Positions 1 to 8,060 of a stretch of 64,000 nucleotides of DNA are shown in pieces. This DNA comes from Pseudomonas canadensis (GTDB taxonomy: Bacteria; Pseudomonadota; Gammaproteobacteria; Pseudomonadales; Pseudomonadaceae), in NCBI RefSeq assembly GCF_000503215.1, contig NZ_AYTD01000001.1, forward strand, positions 496,001 to 560,000, written 5' to 3'. The notes beneath the pieces were generated by a model, which did not search any database, was not told where the DNA came from, and was given only the letters and a program-made list of their open reading frames with translations. The translations under genes and the position numbers were made by a program. Positions within the stretch are counted from its first letter, which is position 1. Every line of letters starts with the position of its first letter.

Positions 1-527
1 CGTTGGGCGGCTTGTTGGCCCAGGGGCAGGGTTTTCATCAGCACGGCCAATTGGTTTTCCAGCCAGCTCCACAGCCAGGCGGCGAGGGCGTCGGCGGGGC
101 TGATGTTCCATGCGCGTGCGGCGAGGGCCCAGCCCAAGGCGAGATGGGGCTCACTGCACTGCTCAAGAAATTCGCGGGCACCGCCGTCCAGTTCCGGCAA
201 ACCATTGAGCAACTGTTGCAGCGAGTAGCCCATCTGTCGGCTCTCTTGATACAGCTCGCGGGTCTCACGGCTAGCGCGATGTTCTTCGCACAGCTGGGCC
301 AGGCGCGGCCAATCGGCCTCACAGGCTGCTTGGCAATGGGCGAGTAACACCGGCGCTTCGAAGCGCGCCAGGTTGAGCAGCAACTGATCGCTGATCCAGC
401 GTCGCGCACTGGCTGCGTCGTTGACGCGACCGTTCTCCACCGCCATTTCCAAGCCCTGGGAATAGCTGTAGCCACCAATCGGCAACTGCGGACTGGCCAG
501 ACGCAACAGCGCCCAGGCTGGGTTCAC
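1..527 (-). CDS. ureF: Urease accessory protein UreF (partial, C-terminus outside window)
   Basis: UreF is a cytoplasmic urease chaperone that acts with UreD and UreG to load nickel into the UreABC apoenzyme. The reading frame starts at a GTG (527-525) that overlaps the TGA stop of ureE (GTGA), a typical translationally coupled junction. The protein begins MNPAWALLRLASPQLPIGGY and continues with SYSQGLEMAVENG, matching the conserved UreF N-terminus, then helical sequence including QLLNGLPELDGG. It stays open to the first base of the window, so about 175 residues are visible and the end is missing. ureG would be expected next, beyond the window; that is inference. The GTG start means a plain ATG search would miss this gene. 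Confidence 0.93.
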   Translation of the reverse strand, partial: MNPAWALLRLASPQLPIGGYSYSQGLEMAVENGRVNDAASARRWISDQLLLNLARFEAPVLLAHCQAACEADWPRLAQLCEEHRASRETRELYQESRQMGYSLQQLLNGLPELDGGAREFLEQCSEPHLALGWALAARAWNISPADALAAWLWSWLENQLAVLMKTLPLGQQAAQ

Positions 528-1024
528 AGGCGCACGCCGAACTGGTGCAGCTTGGGCGGGTAGTTGAAATCTTCATCGCCATGGCGCGAGTGATGATGCC
601 CGCCGCCGTAGGCGCCATGTTCCGGCTGGAACGGCGCTTCGATGGTCTGTGTCTGCGCGCCCAGCTGTTCGAGCATGGCCTTGAGCACATAGTCATCGAG
701 CAGGCGCAGCCAGCCATCGCCCACCTGCAACGCCACGTGCCGATTACCTAGGTGATACGCCGCGCGCGTCAGTTCAAATGCGCTGCTGCAGGTGACATGC
801 AGCAGTTGTTCAGGCCGGGCACACACGCGTACGACTCGTCCGTCTTCCGCCTGTAGGAATTCGCCGTCGTGCAGCGGTGGCTGACCGCGCTCCAGGAAAA
901 GGCCGACATCTTCACCGTCGGCACTGAAACAGCGCAGGCGGCTTTTGCTGCGTGCTTCGAAATTCAGTAGCAACTCGGCGGCCCAGAGGGCTTGGGGGGC
1001 GATTCGGCGGTGGATCACCAGCAT
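524..1024 (-). CDS. ureE: Urease accessory protein UreE, nickel metallochaperone
   Basis: UreE is a dimeric cytoplasmic chaperone that delivers Ni to the urease maturation complex. This 166-residue protein has the usual length. It begins MLVIHRRI, contains the conserved AYHLGNRHVALQ segment around residues 90-103, whose histidine belongs to the metal-binding interface in the family, and carries GAYGGGHHHSRHGDED near the C-terminus, the short histidine-rich nickel-binding tail. It is the first gene of a ureE-ureF unit and overlaps ureF by 4 bases. The structural urease genes lie 23 kb away on the same strand, a split I also recall from P. aeruginosa. Confidence 0.97.
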   Translation of the reverse strand: MLVIHRRIAPQALWAAELLLNFEARSKSRLRCFSADGEDVGLFLERGQPPLHDGEFLQAEDGRVVRVCARPEQLLHVTCSSAFELTRAAYHLGNRHVALQVGDGWLRLLDDYVLKAMLEQLGAQTQTIEAPFQPEHGAYGGGHHHSRHGDEDFNYPPKLHQFGVRL

Positions 1025-1301
1025 CAGGAAGCTTCCAGCTATGAGCGATGCAAGTGCTAGAGCAAGGGGCTTGCCAACCCGGCTGCAGAGTAGGAATTCC
1101 CTGTCAGCAGGGACGGTAACGCCACTAAATAGGGCGTAGGAAGATTTTTGGTGTGAGCAAAAATGGTGCGCTGGCTGGGCTGATGCACTCGCTATGGGCG
1201 TTTTAGGATTTTTCCTACGTAGTTCGGGGATTCGCCGTTCAAGTAGTTACCTGCTGTGTCTTTAGTCTGTGCGCCGTGTTCAACCCACTGCGACGTTTAT
1301 C
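1025..1301. other. Divergent intergenic region between ureE and the NlpC/P60 gene
   Basis: No gene is seen here. It must hold the ureEF promoter (minus strand) and the promoter of the NlpC/P60 gene (plus strand), but no convincing -35/-10 pair stands out. Two inverted repeats are visible: TCCCTG/CAGGGA around 1097-1112, and CGTAGGAA (1135-1142) with TTCCTACG (1212-1219), which would form a long-range hairpin. I cannot assign a regulator. Confidence 0.5.
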
Positions 1302-1799
1302 ATGTTTAGATCATTGTGTTGTTTAGTCATTGTCAGCCTGTCTTTTGCCATTTCATCAGCGTCAGCCTCTCTGCAGCCCCGTCCCACGTTCAGCGCTTCA
1401 GTCCAAGAAGCCGCCATTGACGATGTGGTTGACCGTGCCCATGAACTGCTCGGCACGCCGTACAAGTGGGGTGGCTCTTCGGTGCAGCAAGGCTTCGATT
1501 GCAGCAGCTTCCTGGTTTACCTGTTCAAGACCGAAGCCAATATCCAGATACCACGCACCACCGCCGCCATGCACCGCTCCACGGCTCCGACCATCAAGCG
1601 CAACGCACTCAAGCCCGGCGATGCGGTGTTTTTCAAGGCAAACGGGCGCGGCCAAGTCAGCCATGTGGGGCTTTATATAGGCCAAGGCAAATTCATTCAT
1701 TCGCCACGTACGGGCAAGAACATCCGCATCGATTCATTAAGCAACAGCTACTGGAACAAGCACTACACCACGGCTAAACGTTTTCACACGGCAGGCTGA
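1302..1799 (+). CDS. Exported NlpC/P60 family cell-wall endopeptidase
   Basis: NlpC/P60 enzymes are cysteine peptidases that cut peptidoglycan stem peptides in the periplasm. The 165-residue product has an N-terminal hydrophobic signal (MFRSLCCLVIVSLSFAISSA) and then a compact catalytic domain. The family pattern is visible: GTPYKWGG, the nucleophile in GFDCSSF (Cys67), PGDAVFF, and the catalytic His in VSHVGLYIG (His121), with His133 in the following FIHSP. ATG 1302 is preferred because the signal peptide starts directly there; a GTG at 1269 would add 11 residues and neither start has a good ribosome-binding site. The gene stands alone and converges on the desT-like gene, with only 5 bases between the two stops. 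Confidence 0.9.
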   Translation: MFRSLCCLVIVSLSFAISSASASLQPRPTFSASVQEAAIDDVVDRAHELLGTPYKWGGSSVQQGFDCSSFLVYLFKTEANIQIPRTTAAMHRSTAPTIKRNALKPGDAVFFKANGRGQVSHVGLYIGQGKFIHSPRTGKNIRIDSLSNSYWNKHYTTAKRFHTAG

Positions 1800-1804
1800 T
1801 GGCT

Positions 1805-2437
1805 TTATTCGGTGCTGCCCAGCCCTTGCCAGTGCTTCAGGCCGATAAAGATAAAGCGCAATTGCTGGGTGATTTTCGCCTGCGGCGTGAGGTGGTCAGG
1901 CAGGGCCTGGGCCGGCGGATCGATGATGTCGGGGAGGGTGGCGAACACACTTTTGACGATCAGGTCGGCCATCACATGCAGGCCTTCGGCATCCAGGTGC
2001 TGCAGTTTTGGCATGAACGTCAGGTCGGCCGCCAGGTCACGGGTGATGTCTTCACGCAATGCACCGATCGCCTGGCGCACCGCCAGGCAGCCGCCGTATT
2101 GCTCGCGGGCCAGGAACAGGAATTGCGAACGGTTGGCCGAGACCACATCGAGAAAGATCCGCACGGAGGCATCGATAATGCCGCCCATCACGAATTCGTT
2201 ATGGCGCACCAGGCGGATGGTGGCGCGGAAGGTCTGGCCGACTTCACTCACCAACACCAGCCCCAACTGGTCCATGTCGGCAAAATGCCGATAGAAACCG
2301 GTGGGCACGATACCGGCGGTCTTCGCCACTTCACGCAGGCTCAGGCTGCCAAACCCACGGCCACACTCCATCAAATGGCGGGCTGCGTCCATCAGGGCGA
2401 GGCGGGTCTGTTGCTTCTGTTCGGCGCGGGGCAGCAT
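1805..2437 (-). CDS. desT: TetR-family regulator, DesT-like (unsaturated fatty acid control)
   Basis: DesT in P. aeruginosa senses the saturated/unsaturated acyl-CoA ratio and represses the desCB desaturase genes. This 210-residue protein starts MLPRAEQKQQTRLALMDAAR, has the TetR helix-turn-helix LSLREVAKTAGIVPTGFYRH (about residues 30-50) and an all-helical ligand domain with FLFLAREQYGG. The ATG at 2437 is chosen because upstream in-frame codons read like non-coding sequence and the TetR domain starts here. Position next to ureE matches my memory of PAO1 (PA4890 beside ureE PA4891). The usual divergent desaturase genes are absent; an NlpC/P60 gene and a small exported protein flank it. A FabR-like role is possible, so the gene symbol is likely rather than certain. 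Confidence 0.8.
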   Translation of the reverse strand: MLPRAEQKQQTRLALMDAARHLMECGRGFGSLSLREVAKTAGIVPTGFYRHFADMDQLGLVLVSEVGQTFRATIRLVRHNEFVMGGIIDASVRIFLDVVSANRSQFLFLAREQYGGCLAVRQAIGALREDITRDLAADLTFMPKLQHLDAEGLHVMADLIVKSVFATLPDIIDPPAQALPDHLTPQAKITQQLRFIFIGLKHWQGLGSTE

Positions 2438-2543
2438 TGGCGGGCGGGCTTTGTTGGCAAGTACAGCGACGCACTCTAGCAAAACAGGTCTGTTGGCGTC
2501 GAACTTGGCGGGGGGGCGGGCGTGACGTGATCTACAGGAAAGC

Positions 2544-2573
2544 AAAAGCCCGATCGACAGATCGGGCTTTTTT
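2544..2573. terminator. Bidirectional Rho-independent terminator
   Basis: An 11-base stem AAAAGCCCGAT/ATCGGGCTTTT closes a 6-base loop, followed by a T run on the plus strand and preceded by an A run that reads as T's on the minus strand. It lies just beyond the stop of the minus-strand repeat protein (2590) and is its most likely terminator. Confidence 0.85.
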
Positions 2574-2589
2574 CTCGGCCACCACGGGG

Positions 2590-2961
2590 TTAGCTCTGTG
2601 CTTGATGCAGTTCTTGCAGGCGGTCAGCACCGCCTTCAGCAACGCCTTCGGTGTAGGCGCGTTTGTTGGCTTGTTCAGCACCACCTTCAACCAGGCCTTT
2701 TTCTTCCAGGCGGTTGCGGCCGTTTTCGGTCAGGCCTTCGGTGTAAGCGCGTTTGTTGGCTTGTTCCGAACCATTTTCAGCTACAGCGCCTTTGGCGTAG
2801 TCACGGTTCTCTTCTTCTTGCGAACCGCTGCGAGCGACGGTCTGGCTGAAAGGAACGGCGTCAGCTTTGACTTGTGGAGTGGCTTGTTCGGCGGCTGGCA
2901 GGGCAAAGGCACTGGAAGCCAGGATGGATAACAGGGCGGTAGCGAGTAATTGGCGTTTCAT
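2590..2961 (-). CDS. Small exported protein with a duplicated ~29-residue repeat
   Basis: This 123-residue protein begins with a clear signal peptide (MKRQLLATALLSILASSAFA, cleavage likely after AFA-LPA). The mature part is hydrophilic and repetitive: ENGSEQANKRAYTEGLTENG is followed by GGAEQANKRAYTEGVAEGG, so one unit built around EQANKRAYTEG and RLEE/RLQE occurs twice, with a degenerate earlier piece around DYAKGAVAENG. The repeat is also visible in the DNA. The ATG at 2961 has a good AAGGAG site upstream. Similar proteins are common in Pseudomonas, often labelled hypothetical or phage infection protein; the function is unknown and I do not assign one. A strong terminator follows the gene. 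Confidence 0.85.
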   Translation of the reverse strand: MKRQLLATALLSILASSAFALPAAEQATPQVKADAVPFSQTVARSGSQEEENRDYAKGAVAENGSEQANKRAYTEGLTENGRNRLEEKGLVEGGAEQANKRAYTEGVAEGGADRLQELHQAQS

Positions 2962-3320
2962 GATGGGTTGCTCCTTGGGAGGGCGATAAAGTGGGTACAG
3001 GACTAATGCTACTCTCGATAAGTCGATATAAAAGTTCATAAACACAATGGTAATAATCAACAGAATTGATTGTTCTAGGCGGAGGCTCTAGAACGGGCCT
3101 CTCAAGCACGCGGTTTTGCACTGGTGTGGGTATTTTCGACACGCGCGTGGGTAACAATGGTGCGCCGTGGTAGGAGGAATCTGTCGAAGTGGTCAGAAAT
3201 TGAGGTTTTTCCAGGCAAATCGGGGATCGGGTTAAACCCCCAGGCGGTTTGCCAGTCGTAGTTCTATAAGCTGTCCTTAAAGGCTGTCACCCAGCCAGTC
3301 GTATTCAGGAGTCCTGTGCA
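2962..3320. other. 359-base divergent intergenic region
   Basis: No gene is seen. The part next to the repeat-protein gene (about 2995-3080) is A+T rich compared with the surroundings and is the likely promoter zone for that minus-strand gene, though no unambiguous -35/-10 pair can be named. The part before the AsmA gene contains the short palindromic stretch GGGTTAAACCCC near 3230 and ends with an AGGAG-type ribosome-binding site just before 3321. Confidence 0.4.
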
Positions 3321-5390
3321 ATGACGCGCACTCGTAAAATCGTCGCTTGGAGCTGCGCCAGCTTCGTTGTGTTAATCGCCGTGGTGGTGTTGGTCCTGGT
3401 GTTCTTTGACTGGAACCGCATCAAGCCGCCCCTCAATGCCAAGGTCTCCGAAGAATTGCATCGACCGTTTGCCATCAACGGCAACCTGGCGGTGGTGTGG
3501 GCGCGTGAGCCCGATGAAGGCGGCTGGCGCGCCTGGGTGCCGTGGCCGCATGTGATTGCCGAAGACCTGACCCTGGGCAACCCGGACTGGTCGAAAAACC
3601 CGCAAATGGTCACCCTCAAGAAGGTGGAACTGCGCATTTCGCCCCTGGCGTTGCTGGTGCAGCGCGTGGTGATCCCGCGTATCGACCTCACCGAACCGAG
3701 CGCGCAGTTGCAGCGCCTGGCCGATGGCCGCGCCAACTGGACCTTTAAGTTCGATCCCAAGGACCCGAACGCCGAGCCTTCCAACTGGGTGGTGGACATC
3801 GGTGCCATCGGCTTCGACAAAGGCCACGTGACCCTCGACGACCAAACCCTCAAGACCCAACTGGATGTGATCATCGACCCGCTGGGCAAACCCATCCCGT
3901 TCGGCGAAATCGTCGGCGACGTCGATGCCAAGAAGGCCCTGGAGAAAGGCTCCGCACCGCAGGATTATGCGTTCGGCCTCAAGGTCAAAGGCCAGTATCA
4001 CGGCCAGAAACTCGACGGCAGCGGCAAGATCGGTGGCCTGTTGGCCCTGCAGGACGCGGCCAAGCCGTTCCCGCTGCAAGCCCAGGTCAAGATTGCCGAT
4101 ACCAGCATCGCCCTGGCCGGCACCCTGACCGACCCACTGAACCTGGGCGCGCTCGACCTGCGCCTGAAACTCGCCGGTTCCAGCCTGGGCAATCTCTACC
4201 CTCTGACTGGCGTGACCCTGCCGGATTCGCCGGCCTACTCCACCGATGGTCATCTGATCGCCAAGCTGCACGAAGCCAATGGCGCGTCCTTCCGCTATGA
4301 CAACTTCAACGGCAAGATCGGCAACAGCGACATCCACGGCAACCTGGCCTACGTCGCCAGCCAGCCACGGCCCAAGCTCAGCGGCGCGCTGGTCTCCAAC
4401 CAACTGCTGATGACCGACCTCGCACCGCTGATCGGCGCCGACTCCAACGCCAAACAAAAAGCCCGTGGCGGCGACAGCAAACAGCCGGCGACCAAAGTGT
4501 TGCCGGTGGAAGAATTCCGCACCGAGCGTTGGCGCGTCATGGATGCCGACGTGGAATTCACCGGCAAGCGCATCGTGCACAGTGCCGATCTGCCGTTTAC
4601 CGACCTCTACACCCACCTGGTTCTGAATGACGGCGAACTGAGCCTCGAACCCCTGCGTTTCGGCGTGGCCGGCGGTAAGCTGGATGCGCAGATCCGCCTC
4701 AACGGCCGCATCACGCCAATGGAAGGCCGCGCCAAACTTACCGCGCGCAACTTCAAGCTCAAGCAGCTGTTCCCGACCTTCGAACCGATGAAAACCAGCT
4801 TTGGTGAGCTCAATGGCGACGCGGATATTGCCGGTCGCGGCAACTCCGTGGCGGCCCTGTTGGGCAGCTCCAACGGTGACCTGAAGATGCTGATCAACGA
4901 CGGTGCCATCAGCCGCAGCCTGATGGAAATCGCCGGGCTCAATGTGGGCAACTACGTGGTAGGCCGACTGTTTGGTGACAAGGAAGTGAAGATCAACTGC
5001 GCGGCGGCGGACTTTGGCATCAAGACAGGCCTGGCGACCACTCGGTTGTTTCTGTTCGACACCGAGAACGCCATCATCTACATCGACGGCACGGCGAACA
5101 TGGCCACAGAGCAGTTGGACCTTACCATTACCCCGGAATCGAAAGGCTTCCGCCTGTTCTCCCTGCGTTCACCGCTGTACGTCAATGGACCTTTTATCAA
5201 GCCGAACGCGGGTGTGAAAGCCATCCCGCTGGCGCTGCGAGGGGCTGGCATGGTGGCGCTGGGTGTGATCGCCGGGCCGGCGGCCGGGTTGCTGGCATTG
5301 GTTGCGCCCAGTGGCGGTGAGCCGAATGAATGTGCGCCGTTACTGCAGCAGATGAAGGAAGGCAAGGCGCCCAAGACTGTGAAAGGCTAA
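3321..5390 (+). CDS. AsmA family protein (envelope-anchored, bridge-like lipid transport family)
   Basis: AsmA-family proteins are anchored in the inner membrane and span the periplasm; several are implicated in phospholipid transport and outer-membrane homeostasis. The 689-residue product has one N-terminal membrane helix (residues about 8-30, SCASFVVLIAVVVLVLVFF) followed by a long beta-rich periplasmic region. The N-terminal AsmA signature includes RPFAINGNLAVVW, the C-terminal region contains GELNGDADIAGRGNSVAALL, and LDLTITPESKGFRLFSLRSP is the typical AsmA end motif. A CAGGAGT ribosome-binding site precedes ATG 3321. The gene is transcribed alone and is followed by a REP element. The exact substrate cannot be read from sequence. 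Confidence 0.92.
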   Translation: MTRTRKIVAWSCASFVVLIAVVVLVLVFFDWNRIKPPLNAKVSEELHRPFAINGNLAVVWAREPDEGGWRAWVPWPHVIAEDLTLGNPDWSKNPQMVTLKKVELRISPLALLVQRVVIPRIDLTEPSAQLQRLADGRANWTFKFDPKDPNAEPSNWVVDIGAIGFDKGHVTLDDQTLKTQLDVIIDPLGKPIPFGEIVGDVDAKKALEKGSAPQDYAFGLKVKGQYHGQKLDGSGKIGGLLALQDAAKPFPLQAQVKIADTSIALAGTLTDPLNLGALDLRLKLAGSSLGNLYPLTGVTLPDSPAYSTDGHLIAKLHEANGASFRYDNFNGKIGNSDIHGNLAYVASQPRPKLSGALVSNQLLMTDLAPLIGADSNAKQKARGGDSKQPATKVLPVEEFRTERWRVMDADVEFTGKRIVHSADLPFTDLYTHLVLNDGELSLEPLRFGVAGGKLDAQIRLNGRITPMEGRAKLTARNFKLKQLFPTFEPMKTSFGELNGDADIAGRGNSVAALLGSSNGDLKMLINDGAISRSLMEIAGLNVGNYVVGRLFGDKEVKINCAAADFGIKTGLATTRLFLFDTENAIIYIDGTANMATEQLDLTITPESKGFRLFSLRSPLYVNGPFIKPNAGVKAIPLALRGAGMVALGVIAGPAAGLLALVAPSGGEPNECAPLLQQMKEGKAPKTVKG

Positions 5391-5396
5391 CTGCAA

Positions 5397-5488
5397 ATGT
5401 GGGAGGGGGCTTGCCCCCGATGGCGGCAGACCAGTCGACATCTCAATTGACTGATCCACCGCTATCGGGGGCAAGCCCCCTCCCACAT
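5397..5488. repeat. REP-type inverted repeat (GGGGGCTTGCCCCC variety)
   Basis: A perfect 25-base inverted repeat (5397-5421 with 5464-5488) flanks a 42-base spacer. The core GAGGGGGCTTGCCCCCGAT is itself palindromic. It lies between the converging AsmA and ferritin-like genes, where it may also act as a transcription end or mRNA-stabilising hairpin. Confidence 0.85.
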
Positions 5489-5507
5489 GGGATTGCATGT
5501 CGCGGGG

Positions 5508-6038
5508 TTACAGGCTTTCTAGGATGTCAGCCATATCGTCCGCATGCTCTTCTTCCTGGGCCAGGATTTCTTCGAAGAGGCGGCGCGTGGTCGGGTCTTT
5601 ATCGCCAATGTACTGGATGATTTCGCGGTAGCTGTCCACGGCAATCCGCTCGGCGACCAGGTCTTCGTAGACCATTTCCTTCAAGTTATTGCCTGCCACG
5701 TACTGTGCGTGGGAATTCTTCGACAGCAGGTCCGGGTTGAACTCCGGCTCACCGCCCAACTGCACGATGCGCTCTGCGAGCTTGTCGGCGTGTTCGGCTT
5801 CCTGGGTAGCGTGCTCAAGGAATTCCTGCGCGGCGACTGCAGCCTTAATGCCGCTGGCCATGAAGTAGTGGCGCTTGTAGCGCAGCACGCAGACCAGCTC
5901 GGTGGCCAGCGATGCGTTGAGCAGGCGGATGATTTCTTCGCGGTCGGCGTCATAACCTTCGGTCACTGCACCGTTTTCGACGTTCTGGCGGGCGCGGCTG
6001 CGCAGGGTCGCAACGTCAGTCAAGTTTGCTTCGGTCAT
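5508..6038 (-). CDS. Ferritin-like / bacterioferritin-type protein
   Basis: Ferritin-like four-helix proteins oxidise and store iron or protect against oxidative stress in the cytoplasm. The 176-residue product has LNASLATELVCVLRYKRHYF in helix A and two EXXH metal-ligand motifs, EAEHADK and EEEHADD, the arrangement expected for a di-iron site. The C-terminal EEHADDMADILESL resembles the bacterioferritin end. A good AGGAGAT site precedes the ATG at 6038. I recall a 'probable bacterioferritin' in the matching P. aeruginosa region (PA4880). The heme-ligand methionine of true Bfr cannot be placed confidently, so it may be a Dps/DUF892-type relative. Confidence 0.85.
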   Translation of the reverse strand: MTEANLTDVATLRSRARQNVENGAVTEGYDADREEIIRLLNASLATELVCVLRYKRHYFMASGIKAAVAAQEFLEHATQEAEHADKLAERIVQLGGEPEFNPDLLSKNSHAQYVAGNNLKEMVYEDLVAERIAVDSYREIIQYIGDKDPTTRRLFEEILAQEEEHADDMADILESL

Positions 6039-6206
6039 CTCAATCTCCTGGTACTAATCCGGTTTTGCGCCACGCTCTGCCGGCGTGATCGCTCCAAGTT
6101 GTGAGTCCTGCGTCACGCAAAAAGTTTTATCGGATTTATGTCATCACTGCGTCGCGGGACTGGGCTAGCCTCTGGTGAGTCTTTCCTGATCAAGGACGTT
6201 CGGCCC

Positions 6207-7097
6207 ATGCCGCAGTCGTTAGCCACGCGTTATCCCCTGGTGCTGGTCCCTGGCATGCTCGGGTTCGTGCGCCTGGGGTGGTTTCCTTATTGGTACGGTA
6301 TCGTCCCCGCGCTGCGGGCGGGCGGGGCGCAGGTGTTTCCCTTGCAGGTGGCGCCGCTGGATTCCAGCGAAGTGCGCGGCGAGCAATTGCTGGTGCAGAT
6401 CGAGCGCATCCGCCGTGAAACGGCGGCCGACAAGGTCAACTTGATCGGCCACAGCCAGGGCTCGCTCACCGCCCGGTATGCGGCGGCCAAATGCCCGGAA
6501 TGGGTGGCGTCGGTGACGTCCGTGGCCGGGCCCAACCACGGCTCGGAGCTGGCGGACCACATTCACCTCAATTACCCAGTGGATGGCGTGAAGGGGCGGA
6601 TCATGAGCGCGCTGTTTCACGGAGTCGCCTGGCTGATGGGCGTGCTGGAAACCGGTTATCGCGGGCCACGCTTCAAGGCGGATCTGCAGGCTTCCCATCA
6701 CTCGCTGACCAGTGCGGGCGTGGCGCTGTTCAATCAGCATTATCCACAGGGGCTGCCGCAGACATGGGGTGGACAGGGGCCCGAAGAGGTCAATGGCGTG
6801 CGTTATTACTCATGGTCCGGCACCTTGCAGCCGGGCATTACCGACCGTGGTCGTAACCTGTTCGACGGTACGAACCGCAGTTGCCGCCTGTTCGCCCGCA
6901 GCTTCGTGCGCGAAAAGGGCCAGTGTGACGGCATGGTCGGGCGCTACAGTTCACACTTGGGGTTGGTGATCGGCGATGACTACGCCCTGGACCACTTCGA
7001 TATCGTCAACCAGTCCCTGGGGCTGGTGGGCAAGGGCGCCGAGCCGATCCGACTGTTTGTCGAGCATGCCCGGCGCTTGAAGGAGGCCGGGGTTTAA
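6207..7097 (+). CDS. Family I-type lipase/esterase without signal peptide
   Basis: This alpha/beta-hydrolase of 296 residues matches true bacterial lipases. The nucleophile elbow GHSQGSLTAR holds Ser83, and the late segment CDGMVGRYSSHLG provides the acid Asp. The catalytic His lies in LDHFDIVNQ, followed two residues later by the Asp that in P. aeruginosa lipase is a calcium ligand. The oxyanion-hole strand reads YPLVLVPGMLGF, with Pro15 where secreted family I lipases have His (VLVHG). No signal peptide is present and no lipase-specific foldase gene is adjacent, so an intracellular or unusual lipase is inferred. ATG 6207 is chosen with AAGGA upstream; an ATG at 6138 would add 23 unconvincing residues. 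Confidence 0.85.
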   Translation: MPQSLATRYPLVLVPGMLGFVRLGWFPYWYGIVPALRAGGAQVFPLQVAPLDSSEVRGEQLLVQIERIRRETAADKVNLIGHSQGSLTARYAAAKCPEWVASVTSVAGPNHGSELADHIHLNYPVDGVKGRIMSALFHGVAWLMGVLETGYRGPRFKADLQASHHSLTSAGVALFNQHYPQGLPQTWGGQGPEEVNGVRYYSWSGTLQPGITDRGRNLFDGTNRSCRLFARSFVREKGQCDGMVGRYSSHLGLVIGDDYALDHFDIVNQSLGLVGKGAEPIRLFVEHARRLKEAGV

Positions 7098-7963
7098 CGG
7101 ACCGGCGTGGTCCAACGCTCCGACAGAATCACTCCGCCCAAGGTCAGCAGGCCGCCCACCAGGTGGTATAGCGCCAACTCTTCCTTCAACACCACCGCCG
7201 CAATCAGCGCGGTGATCAATGGCAGCAGGTTGAAAAACAGCGTGGTGCGGCTCGGGCCCAAGGTCTTCACCGAATGCATCCACGCCAGCGGCGCGACCAT
7301 TGAGGCCAACAGGCACGCATACAGCACCAGTGGAATGTTCGCCCAACCCAGGCCAGCCTTCGCCGAAAACAGAAACAGCGGGAACAGCACCACCACCGCC
7401 ACCAGCACCTGCAGATACAGCAACACCAGCGGCGGCAGGCGCAGCTGCCATTTTTTCAGCAAGGTGCTGTAGACCGCGTAGGCCAGGGTCGCGACCAGCA
7501 TCATGCCGTCCCCCAGGTTGACCCCGTGCTGCAGCAGTGCGTCGAGGCTGCCGGCGGAAACCACCACCACCACGCCAGCGAATGACAGCACGGCACCGGT
7601 CATCGCGCCGTAGGTGAGGCGTTGGCCGAGGCTGATGATCGCCGCCGTCAGTGCCATCAACGGCATCAACGACAGGATGATGCCCATGTTGGTCGCGGTG
7701 GTGAGCGACGCGGCGTAATACGCCAGGCTTTGGTAAACCGCCATGCCCAACACGCCGAGGATGAACACCTTGCCCAGGTTCGGACGGATCAGCGCCCAGT
7801 TGGCGATCACCGGCTTGATCATGAACGGCGTGAACAGCAGCGCCGCCAGCAACCAGCGGTAAAAGCCAATTTCCGCCGGGAACAATGCGCCCACAGCCAG
7901 CTTGTTGACGACGGTGTTGCCGGCCCAGATGAAAATGGCCAGCAAGGGATAAGCGTATTGCAT
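7094..7963 (-). CDS. EamA/DMT-superfamily inner-membrane exporter
   Basis: The 289-residue product has ten predicted hydrophobic segments in two EamA repeats, typical of drug/metabolite transporters that export amino acids, metabolites or toxic compounds. It begins MQYAYPLLAIFIWAGNTVVN, and the second repeat ends with ELALYHLVGGLLTLGGVILS, the usual EamA end. The ATG at 7963 is taken because upstream in-frame codons run into the operator region. Its stop overlaps the end of the lipase gene by 4 bases in convergent orientation. It is divergent from the AraC regulator at 8061, with shared operator-like repeats between them, so that regulator probably controls it. The substrate is unknown. Confidence 0.88.
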   Translation of the reverse strand: MQYAYPLLAIFIWAGNTVVNKLAVGALFPAEIGFYRWLLAALLFTPFMIKPVIANWALIRPNLGKVFILGVLGMAVYQSLAYYAASLTTATNMGIILSLMPLMALTAAIISLGQRLTYGAMTGAVLSFAGVVVVVSAGSLDALLQHGVNLGDGMMLVATLAYAVYSTLLKKWQLRLPPLVLLYLQVLVAVVVLFPLFLFSAKAGLGWANIPLVLYACLLASMVAPLAWMHSVKTLGPSRTTLFFNLLPLITALIAAVVLKEELALYHLVGGLLTLGGVILSERWTTPVR

Positions 7964-8001
7964 CGAAAGTAACCAAGTGTGTTGATGAGGCAGGATTATC
8001 C

Positions 8002-8060
8002 ATTGTCTGGATCGAAGCCTATACTGCGATCCAGACAAACCACCTCTGTATCCAGACAAT
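8002..8060. promoter_or_regulatory. Three-copy operator between EamA transporter and AraC regulator
   Basis: The sequence ATTGTCTGGAT occurs three times: inverted at 8002-8012, and as ATCCAGACAAA at 8029-8039 and ATCCAGACAAT at 8050-8060. The last two are direct repeats exactly 21 bases apart, the spacing of paired half-sites bound by AraC dimers. A possible -10 (TATACT, 8019-8024) with a weak -35 (TTATCC, 7996-8001) reads toward the regulator, which would place the third copy at the start codon and suggests autorepression. Confidence 0.7.

Noticed and set aside
3372..4616. Long open frame on the minus strand opposite the AsmA gene (414 codons)
   Set aside because: It lies wholly antisense to a well-supported gene; long antisense frames are common in high-GC DNA and the translation resembles no family.
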